A stretch of DNA of 13,335 bases, taken from NCBI GenBank assembly GCA_007125455.1, contig SLDE01000203.1:1-13335 (forward strand). Direction: 5' to 3'. This document shows, one piece after another, positions 5,688-12,197 of this stretch; the stretch's first letter is position 1; every line of letters begins with the position of its first letter. The position numbers were made by a program, and so were the translations under genes. The DNA is from Ectothiorhodospiraceae bacterium. GTDB lineage: Bacteria > Pseudomonadota > Gammaproteobacteria > Thiohalomonadales > Thiohalomonadaceae. Below the pieces are notes generated by a model. The model had not been told where the DNA came from. It saw only the letters and a list, made by a program, of their open reading frames with translations, and ran no database searches.

Positions 5688-6068
5688 ATGCCCCATCTTG
5701 ACGAAACCCAGCGCGCCGAGCTGCGTGCCCTGCTGGACGCACACCGGACGCAACTGCGCGCCGATATCCGCGATGAGCTGTTGCGCAAGGACGCCGAGCA
5801 ATACGGCGAACTGGCAGGACAGGTGCACGACGCCGGCGAGGAGTCCGTTGCCGATATGCTGGTGGAGTTGAATACCATGGTGTTGAGCCAGTCGATCCGC
5901 TCGCTACGCGAGGTGGAGGCGGCATTGCAGCGCCTGGACAGTGGCCACTACGGCCTGTGCGTTGACTGTGAAGAGCCTATTCCCTTCGCCCGTCTCAAGG
6001 CTTATCCTAGCTCGGTGCGCTGCCTGACCCATCAGCAGGCCCACGAGGCGGCCCAGTCGCGCGCCTGA
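5688..6068 (+). CDS. DksA/TraR-family zinc-finger protein with a CCCH site
   Basis: Proteins of this family bind in the RNA polymerase secondary channel and alter promoter choice, often with ppGpp. The 126-aa product has a long charged helical N-terminal half, then HDAGEESVADML (47-58), a form common in short DksA-like relatives, and a C-terminal zinc finger. The zinc ligands appear to be C91, C94, C112 and H115 (CVDC...RCLTH): the fourth ligand, normally Cys, is His. The Asp-rich coiled-coil tip of true DksA (D-x-x-D-x-A) is not present in the same form, so I do not call it dksA. The ATG at 5688 has AGGAA (5673-5677) about 10 bases upstream. It sits 27 bases before the REC-GGDEF gene in the same gene series. 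Confidence 0.87.
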   Translation: MPHLDETQRAELRALLDAHRTQLRADIRDELLRKDAEQYGELAGQVHDAGEESVADMLVELNTMVLSQSIRSLREVEAALQRLDSGHYGLCVDCEEPIPFARLKAYPSSVRCLTHQQAHEAAQSRA

Positions 6069-6095
6069 ACCCGTTTTTAAGTTAAGGGAGGTAAC

Positions 6096-7010
6096 ATGAC
6101 AGAGGATGGCAAAGCCCGCATTCTGGTGGTGGACGACGAGCTTAGCAATATTGAGCTGTTGGCCGAGGTCTTTGACGAGGAGTACGAGGTACTGGTTGCC
6201 ACCGATGGGGCGCGTGCCCTGGAGTTGGCCGCAAGCCAGCAGCCGGATCTGATCCTGCTCGACGTGGTGATGCCCCGCCTGGATGGCTTTGAGGTCTGCC
6301 AGCGGCTCAAGGCGGATCGTGCCACGGCGGATATCCCGGTGATCTTTATCACTGGCATGGGGGATAACCAGGCCGAGGTGCGCGGCCTGCAGATGGGGGC
6401 GGCCGACTATGTCACCAAGCCGATCAATCCCCTGGTGGTGCAGGTACGCGCCCGCAATCAGCTCGAGCTCAAGCGCGCCCGCGACACCCTTACCCGTCTG
6501 GCCGTCACCGATGGTCTTACCGGCCTGGCCAACCGGCGCCACTTCGATGAGGTGTTACAGCGCGAATATCAGCGCGTGCAGCGCTCCGGTGGTCAGTTGT
6601 CCTTGCTACTGATCGATGTGGACTACTTCAAGGCCTATAACGACAACTACGGCCACATCCAGGGAGACGACTGCCTGCGCGAGCTGGCCAAGCAGATGGG
6701 AAGAATCTTCTCCCGTGCGGTGGATCTACCCGCCCGTTACGGTGGCGAGGAGTTTGTCTGCGTCCTGCCGGATACCGACCTGGACGGGGCTATCACCATG
6801 GCCGAACGCCTGCAGCAGGCCATCGCCGAGTTGCAGCTGCCACATGCCCACTCGCCGGTCGCCTCGCGCGTTACCGTGAGCATCGGCATCGCCTGCGGGC
6901 CGTCCGGGCAGAAGGCCTCGCCGCTGAGTCTGGTGGCCCAGGCCGACGAACAGCTCTATCGGGCCAAGCTCAATGGTCGAAACCGGTATTGCTGGGAGGG
7001 CAAGTCATGA
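6096..7010 (+). CDS. Response regulator diguanylate cyclase, REC-GGDEF
   Basis: This 304-aa protein should make cyclic-di-GMP from two GTP when its receiver domain is phosphorylated. The receiver spans about 8-125 with the acidic pair D13-D14, phospho-acceptor D56 (LILLDVVMP), T86 and K108 (TKP). The cyclase domain runs from about 135 to 300: LTGLANRRHF (141-150), IDVDYFK (173-179) with a metal-binding Asp, and an active GGEEF (216-220). An inhibitory I-site RxxD (R207-D210) lies exactly five residues before GGEEF, so product feedback is expected. There is a very good ribosome site (AAGGGAGG, 6084-6091). Its stop overlaps the start of the hybrid kinase gene (ATGA), so the two are translated together and the kinase is the obvious phosphodonor. 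No membrane segment. Confidence 0.95.
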   Translation: MTEDGKARILVVDDELSNIELLAEVFDEEYEVLVATDGARALELAASQQPDLILLDVVMPRLDGFEVCQRLKADRATADIPVIFITGMGDNQAEVRGLQMGAADYVTKPINPLVVQVRARNQLELKRARDTLTRLAVTDGLTGLANRRHFDEVLQREYQRVQRSGGQLSLLLIDVDYFKAYNDNYGHIQGDDCLRELAKQMGRIFSRAVDLPARYGGEEFVCVLPDTDLDGAITMAERLQQAIAELQLPHAHSPVASRVTVSIGIACGPSGQKASPLSLVAQADEQLYRAKLNGRNRYCWEGKS

Positions 7011-10000
7011 CACGGGTCATCATCATTGGGGCCGGGCTGGCCGGTTTGGAGGCCGCCCTCTATGCACAACGGCTCGGTTGCGAGGTGGTACTGCTGGAGC
7101 AGGAGGGCGGGCCGGCGGCACGGCTGGCTGCCCAGGGGGGCGGGGAATTAAACCAGCCCATCGAGGATCTGCCCTCGGTGCTGGGGCGTGAGTCGATCCG
7201 CCCCCATTTCGCGGACCAAACGGTCCACGCGCTGGTGGCCGATTATCTTGCCCCGCTGGCGGACTTTTTGACAGCCACCGGGGTGGCGATCCACTACCAG
7301 ACCCGCGCCGAACGGATAAGCCGCAAGGGGCTGCGTAAGGACTACATGGGGGCCGACCGCAGTGAACACCCCTTTGTGGTTCAGGCCAGCCGAAACGGGG
7401 AGCCCTGTCATTTCGAGGCGCAGGTGGTGCTGGATGCCTCCGGGCTATGTGGTGAGCGCATTGGCTTGGGGGCGGGCGCGCTTGCCGTGGCGAACAGCGA
7501 CCAACCGGCGCTTGCCCCCGGTGAGTCGCTGGATGCCTTTTTGACGGCAGCCCGTCGGGGCCAGAGCCTGTTTCTCTATGGCGACAACGAAGAGTCGGTC
7601 CGTTGGGTCGACGCCTTTTTGGCCAGCGAGACCGGGGGCGTGCTCCACTGGGCGGCGCCGGGGGCCTTGCCGCCACCGGTCATCCCCCACGATCCCTTCG
7701 CCCGGCGGGAGGCGCGCTACCGTCGGGTGGCCGAGGCGGTGGCGCACGCTGAGCGCATCCGCTTGTTTCCCCACTGCCATGTGGAGCGGTTGAGTGCCGC
7801 CGGGGAGGGGATCGCCATCAGCCTGTCCGGGGAGCGCCCACCACTGCCGTGTGATGGCCTCTTTTCCACCCTGGGGCGTCGTCCCGATGAGGCGCTCTAT
7901 CAGCCCTTGCAGTTTCACCAGTGCTACGCCTCCAGTGCGCCGATGGCCCTGGCCGCAGCGATGCTCGGGGTAGAAGACCCGCGCAACCTGCGCCACTCGC
8001 TGGGCAAGGAGACGATGAAAAATCCCGAGGCGAACTTTTTCGTCATCGGGCGCAAGAGCTACGGCACCACCCCCGGTTATCACCATGCCATCGCGCGGGA
8101 TCAGATCGAGGAGGTCTTCACCCTGCTGTTTGAGGGGCACTCACCCCTGTATGGTGAGGCCTCGCAACTGCCCCGCAAGGCGGCCCCATCTGCCGACTCG
8201 CGTTCGCACTACCAGCAGCGCAAGCAGGCGATGCTGGATGCCACCAGCATCGACCCCGTCATCCGCCTTGAGGACGGCGGGGAGCTGCTGGAGCACAAGT
8301 ACGCGCTGATGCTCGACAACCTGAACGATGTGGTCTTTCAGACCGACCCCGAGCATATCATCACCTTCCTCAGCTCCTCGTTTGAAAACCTCAGTGGCTT
8401 CAACCGGGCCGAGTTCATCGGTCTGCCCTGGAACAAGCTGCTTGCCACCGAAGATCAGGACAAGGGCGGCAGCAATTGTGACGCCTTTGTCGGTCAGCAA
8501 AAACGTGTCTATGCCGAGGAGTACCGGTTGCAACACCGGGACGGTAGCGTGCGCTGGGTGGAGGTGCGCGCACGGGTGTTGATCGACCGCCAGGGCAAGG
8601 TCTATGGCACCATCGGCACCCTCAAGGATATCCACCGGCAGAAGCTGGCCGAGGAAGAGCTGCTGGAGGCCAAGGAGGCTGCGGAGGCGGCCAGTGCCGC
8701 CAAGAGCGAGTTTGTCTCTAACATGAGCCACGAGATCCGCACCCCGATGAACGCTATCATGGGGATGGCCCACCTGGCGCTGCGTACCGATCTGAGCGCC
8801 CAACAGCGCAACTACCTGAACAAGATCAACAACGCCGCCGAATCCCTGCTCGGTATCATCAACGATATCCTCGACTTCTCCAAGATCGAGGCGGGCAAGC
8901 TGGAGCTGGAACAGACCCGTTTCAGCCTGGAGGAGGCGCTGATGGCTGCCGCCGATATCGTCGGCCACCGGGCGGAGGAGAAGGGGCTGGAGCTGGTCTT
9001 TCAGATCGACAATGACACCCCGCGTCACCTGGTGGGCGACCCCCTGCGCCTCGGACAGATCCTCACCAACCTGATGGGCAACGCGGTCAAGTTTACCGAA
9101 CAGGGGGAGATCGTGGTGGGTGTCCGCCCCGAGGTGATCGACGAGCGCCAGGTGCATTTGCACTTTAGTGTACGCGATAGCGGGATCGGCATGACCGAGG
9201 CGCAGTGCGCCAGCCTGTTCCAGTCCTTCTCCCAGGCCGATAGCTCGGTCACACGCAAGTATGGCGGCACCGGCCTGGGCTTGGCGATCTGCCGCAATCT
9301 GGTGGGAATGATGGGGGGCGAGATCACGGTCGAGAGCCAGCCCAACCAGGGCAGCACCTTCCGCTTCAGCGTCCGCCTCGGGGTAGGCGAACAGGGGCCG
9401 CGCCTGCTCTGCCCGGCCAGCCAGGAACTGCGAGACAAGCAGATCCTGGTGGTGGACGACAGCGCCGCCGCACGGGAGATCCTGGCGGAGATGCTGCGCT
9501 GCTTCGGCTTCCTGGTCGAGACCGCCAACGGCGGTGTGCAGGCGCTGGAAATGCTGGAGCGCTCCAGCGCGCGGGGACATACCTTCGACCTCATCCTGAT
9601 GGACTGGCGTATGCCCGACATGGACGGTATCAGTGTGGCACGCCAGATCCGCGCACTACAGGGCGAGCAGGCCTCACCGGCGATCCTGATGGTGACCGCC
9701 TTTGGTCGCGAAGAGATCATGAACCGGGTACGCGAGGCCGGTCTCGACGGCATCCTGCTCAAGCCGGTAAACGAATCACTACTCTATGACGCGGTGATGG
9801 GGGTGTTTGCTACGGGTGGCGATGCCCCGATCGATGAGCGGACAGAGGCCAAAGCGGTCGCGTCCTGCCAGGGGCTGGGCGGTAAGCGGGTCTTGCTGGT
9901 GGAGGATAACGCCATCAACCGCGAGCTGGCCACCGAGCTGCTGCGCGAGCTGGGGCTGGTGGTGGAGGTCGCCTTTGATGGCCGGGATGGGGTGGCGCGG

Positions 10001-10897
10001 GTACGCGATGAGTCCTTCGACCTGGTGCTGATGGATATCCAGATGCCGGTCATGGATGGTTTGAGCGCCTGTCGCGAGCTACGCAAGGAGGCTCGGTTTA
10101 GCGAATTGCCGATCATTGCCATGACGGCTCACGCCATGAGCGGTGACCGGGACAAAAGCCTCGCCGCCGGGATGAATGACCACCTGACCAAGCCCATCGA
10201 TCCCGAACAGCTCGCCACGACCCTGCGGCACTGGCTGGTGGGGGCGGGGCAGGTGGCCGATAGCGCACAGCACGACCATGGCGCTAACGAAGCCCTGCTG
10301 CCCGGCGAGCTGCCCCCCTTTAGGCTCCCACAGGCGCTTGCGCGTTGTGCCCACAAGCCTGAACTGTTACACCGCCTGTTGCGGCACTTTGGCCGCCAGT
10401 ACGCCGAGGGGCTTGCCCCCTTGCGTGCGTTGCTGGTTCAGCAACAGTGGGAAGAGGCTCACCGTTGGGCCCACACCCTCAAGGGGGTGGCCGCCTCGCT
10501 GGAGGCCCGCGAGCTGAGCCTCGCCGCGCAGGCCCTGGAACAGACTCTCAAGGACGGCCAGCCGGGTGAGTTGGCACCGCTACTGGGGCCTCTGGAGGTC
10601 AGTTTGCTGGAGGCCCTGCGGGCAGTGGATAGCCTGGAGGACAAGGCGCAGGATGCCGACCCGGCACCAGCGCAGAAGGAGGACGCGGCCCGTCCCTGGA
10701 GCACGGCAGATCGTGAGCAGTTGCAGGCCTTGCGCGCATTGCTGCTCAGCAATAGCTTCAAGGCCCGCAAGCAGTTTGCCTCGGTGCGCGAGTTGATAGT
10801 GCAGCACGGACATCCGACCCAGGCCGAGGCGATTCAGGCCGCGCTGGAAGAGTTGGACTTTGGCGCGGCGCTGGAGGTGCTGGACAGTCTGCTATAG
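7007..10897 (+). CDS. Flavoprotein oxidoreductase-hybrid histidine kinase fusion
   Basis: A 1296-aa protein in one uninterrupted frame. Residues 1-385 resemble FAD/NAD(P)-dependent oxidoreductases: dinucleotide motif GAGLAG (8-13) closing at E31, VVLDASGLCGERIGLG (140-155), a degenerate second glycine site (GDNEES, 192-197), and NFFVIGRKSYG (343-353). Then come PAS (about 430-545), a coiled linker, HisKA with H575 in SHEIRTP, HATPase with N688/N692, DSGIGM (724-729) and GGTGLGL (753-759), REC1 (D866, K919), REC2 (D1010, K1062), HPt with H1156 in AHTLKG, and a 65-residue helical tail. There is no signal peptide, membrane helix or CxxC pair, so it should be a cytosolic sensor that perhaps reads flavin redox state. 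The ATG at 7007 overlaps the cyclase stop and has GGGAGGG (6994-7000) 6 bases upstream. Domain calls are firm; the signal sensed and the output partner are inferred. Confidence 0.93.
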   Translation: MTRVIIIGAGLAGLEAALYAQRLGCEVVLLEQEGGPAARLAAQGGGELNQPIEDLPSVLGRESIRPHFADQTVHALVADYLAPLADFLTATGVAIHYQTRAERISRKGLRKDYMGADRSEHPFVVQASRNGEPCHFEAQVVLDASGLCGERIGLGAGALAVANSDQPALAPGESLDAFLTAARRGQSLFLYGDNEESVRWVDAFLASETGGVLHWAAPGALPPPVIPHDPFARREARYRRVAEAVAHAERIRLFPHCHVERLSAAGEGIAISLSGERPPLPCDGLFSTLGRRPDEALYQPLQFHQCYASSAPMALAAAMLGVEDPRNLRHSLGKETMKNPEANFFVIGRKSYGTTPGYHHAIARDQIEEVFTLLFEGHSPLYGEASQLPRKAAPSADSRSHYQQRKQAMLDATSIDPVIRLEDGGELLEHKYALMLDNLNDVVFQTDPEHIITFLSSSFENLSGFNRAEFIGLPWNKLLATEDQDKGGSNCDAFVGQQKRVYAEEYRLQHRDGSVRWVEVRARVLIDRQGKVYGTIGTLKDIHRQKLAEEELLEAKEAAEAASAAKSEFVSNMSHEIRTPMNAIMGMAHLALRTDLSAQQRNYLNKINNAAESLLGIINDILDFSKIEAGKLELEQTRFSLEEALMAAADIVGHRAEEKGLELVFQIDNDTPRHLVGDPLRLGQILTNLMGNAVKFTEQGEIVVGVRPEVIDERQVHLHFSVRDSGIGMTEAQCASLFQSFSQADSSVTRKYGGTGLGLAICRNLVGMMGGEITVESQPNQGSTFRFSVRLGVGEQGPRLLCPASQELRDKQILVVDDSAAAREILAEMLRCFGFLVETANGGVQALEMLERSSARGHTFDLILMDWRMPDMDGISVARQIRALQGEQASPAILMVTAFGREEIMNRVREAGLDGILLKPVNESLLYDAVMGVFATGGDAPIDERTEAKAVASCQGLGGKRVLLVEDNAINRELATELLRELGLVVEVAFDGRDGVARVRDESFDLVLMDIQMPVMDGLSACRELRKEARFSELPIIAMTAHAMSGDRDKSLAAGMNDHLTKPIDPEQLATTLRHWLVGAGQVADSAQHDHGANEALLPGELPPFRLPQALARCAHKPELLHRLLRHFGRQYAEGLAPLRALLVQQQWEEAHRWAHTLKGVAASLEARELSLAAQALEQTLKDGQPGELAPLLGPLEVSLLEALRAVDSLEDKAQDADPAPAQKEDAARPWSTADREQLQALRALLLSNSFKARKQFASVRELIVQHGHPTQAEAIQAALEELDFGAALEVLDSLL

Positions 10898-11410
10898 GCA
10901 GTGGTTCAGCTCGCGCACCTCAAACACCATACTGTCCAGATCGCCGATCAGGTAGCTGGCGCAGGGGCCGATCCCGGCCACCGTGCCAGGGTTGAGGTAG
11001 AGGGTTTGGCCCTGTTTGACGTGGTCGATCAGGCGGATCGCCGGACGATGGTCGTGGCCACAGCAGACGATGTCCCAGTCACCGGTGAGTGCCATCGCCT
11101 CGGCATAGTGAGGGTAGTGGACGATGAAGATCCGTTTGCCCCCCAGCTCAAGCCCCGCATCCATGCCGTGGTAGTGGATCACACTGCCCGGTTCCTGGCT
11201 GAGCATGAACATGGCGTAGGTATCGCCCATGTTGTTACCGTGGATCACATGGACCGGCAACCCCAGTTTTTGCAAGGGGCGCAGGGCGGTGGGGGCCACC
11301 ACATCGCCGCAATGCAACACCGCCTCGGCCCCTTCGGCCTTGGCCTGGGTTACTGCGGTGGCAAGCATGTCACGATGATCGTGGCTGTCGGAAACAATGC
11401 ATATCTTCAT
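10892..11410 (-). CDS. YfcE/MJ0936-type metallophosphodiesterase
   Basis: A 172-aa calcineurin-like phosphoesterase of the small YfcE/MJ0936 group, which hydrolyse phosphodiester model substrates using two divalent metals; natural substrates are not settled. Metal ligands are visible in order: D8 and H10 (SDSH), D36 (CGD), N59 (HGNN), H98 (VHYP), and H119 and H121 (GHDH), followed by L-N-P-G-T (138-142). The start at 11408-11410 gives the canonical MKICIVSDSH; the preceding AGGGGA touches the start codon, an unusually short spacing, so translation may be weak. The gene converges on the hybrid kinase and overlaps it by 6 bases. A terminator hairpin separates it from ppa, so it probably has its own promoter. 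Confidence 0.9.
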   Translation of the reverse strand: MKICIVSDSHDHRDMLATAVTQAKAEGAEAVLHCGDVVAPTALRPLQKLGLPVHVIHGNNMGDTYAMFMLSQEPGSVIHYHGMDAGLELGGKRIFIVHYPHYAEAMALTGDWDIVCCGHDHRPAIRLIDHVKQGQTLYLNPGTVAGIGPCASYLIGDLDSMVFEVRELNHCL

Positions 11411-11424
11411 TCCCCTAAGATAAA

Positions 11425-11460
11425 AGCAAAAAGGCCACGATGGAACGTGACCTTTTTGCT
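11425..11460 (-). terminator. Intrinsic terminator after ppa
   Basis: Arms 11425-11439 and 11446-11460 form a 15-position stem around a 6-base loop. The single C/A mismatch on the + strand is a G-U wobble in - strand RNA, so the leftward transcript folds better. On that strand the stem ends in CCTTTTTGC and is followed by TTTTA. It lies 52 bases past the ppa stop and 15 bases before the start of the phosphoesterase gene, and should end ppa transcription. Confidence 0.75.
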
Positions 11461-11511
11461 ATACGCATAAAGAAAACTTATTGCAGCTCTCGACTTATCC
11501 GCTGATATCCC

Positions 11512-12060
11512 CTAGAAACAGGGCTTCTCGGGAGCCTGCTGGTACATCTTGATGCCGTTGAGGATCTCTTCTTTTGCCTCCTCAGGACCCACCCAGCCGT
11601 TGATTTTGACCCACTTGTTGGCCTCAAGATCCTTGTAGTGGTCAAAGAAGTGGGCGATCTGGTGCAGCAGCAGCTCGGGCATGTCGTTCAGATCCTTTAC
11701 CTTGCGGTAAGACTGGCACAGCTTGTCGATCGGCACCGCCAGTACCTTGGCATCCTCACCGGACTCGTCGGTCATCTTCAGCATGCCGATGGGGCGGCAG
11801 CGGATCACCGAGCCACTGATGATCGGGATCGGGGTGACCACCAACACATCCACCGGATCACCGTCGTCGGAGAGGGTGTGGGGGATGTAGCCGTAATTGC
11901 AGGGGTAGTGCATGGCGGTGTTCATGAAGCGATCGACGAACATCGCCCCGGTCTCCTTGTCCACCTCGTACTTCACCGGATCACTGTGGGAAGGGATTTC
12001 GATAATGACATTGACGTCGTTGGGGACGTCCTTGCCGGGGGAGACTCTGTCGAGATTCAT
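11512..12060 (-). CDS. ppa: Soluble inorganic pyrophosphatase (family I)
   Basis: Ppa hydrolyses pyrophosphate to two phosphates in the cytosol and drives biosynthetic reactions forward. The 182-aa length and sequence fit the bacterial family I enzyme (about 175 residues). Active-site residues are in place: E21, K30 and E32 near the start, R44, Y56 in NYGYIP, D66, D68 and D71 in DDGDPVD, D103, and Y142-K143. Each lies one position after its E. coli counterpart. The start at 12058-12060 has AGAGG about 10 bases upstream. A -10 element lies in the loop of the hairpin at 12092-12117 upstream. The neighbour is a phosphofructokinase that itself uses pyrophosphate, so this pair concerns cellular PPi balance. 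Confidence 0.96.
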   Translation of the reverse strand: MNLDRVSPGKDVPNDVNVIIEIPSHSDPVKYEVDKETGAMFVDRFMNTAMHYPCNYGYIPHTLSDDGDPVDVLVVTPIPIISGSVIRCRPIGMLKMTDESGEDAKVLAVPIDKLCQSYRKVKDLNDMPELLLHQIAHFFDHYKDLEANKWVKINGWVGPEEAKEEILNGIKMYQQAPEKPCF

Positions 12061-12091
12061 GCGAGAAAGACCTCTGCGATAGCTAAATAGA

Positions 12092-12117
12092 AAGGCCGGT
12101 GATTATACACCGGCCTT
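12092..12117 (-). terminator. Intrinsic terminator after the PPi-phosphofructokinase gene
   Basis: A perfect 10-bp stem (AAGGCCGGTG at 12092-12101 with CACCGGCCTT at 12108-12117) encloses a 6-base loop. On the - strand it is followed by TTTCTATTT, a fair U-rich tail, about 80 bases beyond the phosphofructokinase stop. Read on the - strand the loop is TATAAT, so the same element may serve the ppa promoter. Confidence 0.7.
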
Positions 12118-12130
12118 ATAGCTGGATAAA
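12102..12130 (-). promoter_or_regulatory. Possible sigma-70 promoter of ppa inside the terminator
   Basis: On the - strand a perfect -10 TATAAT (12102-12107) has TTTATC (12125-12130) as a partial -35 (three of six consensus bases) at the ideal 17-base spacing. Transcription would start near 12095, leaving a leader of about 35 bases before the ppa ATG. The -10 is exactly the loop of the upstream terminator. The match is seen; promoter activity is inference. Confidence 0.45.
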
Positions 12131-12140
12131 AGCGCGAGGG

Positions 12141-12164
12141 GGCCCTGCGGGATACCGCAAGGCC
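12141..12164 (-). other. Hairpin in the 3' flank of the phosphofructokinase gene
   Basis: GGCC-T-TGCGG pairs with CCGCA-G-GGCC in - strand RNA (one G-U pair, ten pairs in all) around a 4-base loop. A second, 6-bp hairpin (GTCGGC / GCCGAC) lies next to it at 12168-12186. Neither has a T-run. They come between the stop codon and the terminator at 12092-12117 and may protect the mRNA 3' end. Confidence 0.4.
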
Positions 12165-12197
12165 ATAGTCGGCTTTTGCTGCCGACGGGGCGCGAGC

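Noticed and set aside
7007..8162. Thioredoxin reductase for the N-terminal flavin module
   Set aside because: There is no CxxC redox pair and the second nucleotide-binding motif is degenerate.
8141..9580. A 479-codon open frame on the - strand
   Set aside because: It is the shadow of the hybrid kinase, whose HisKA, HATPase and receiver motifs are all on the + strand.
7007..10897. Two separate genes, oxidoreductase and kinase, joined by error
   Set aside because: The frame is open across the junction with no stop or frame change, and the linker before the PAS domain is ordinary coding sequence. It cannot be fully excluded without reads.
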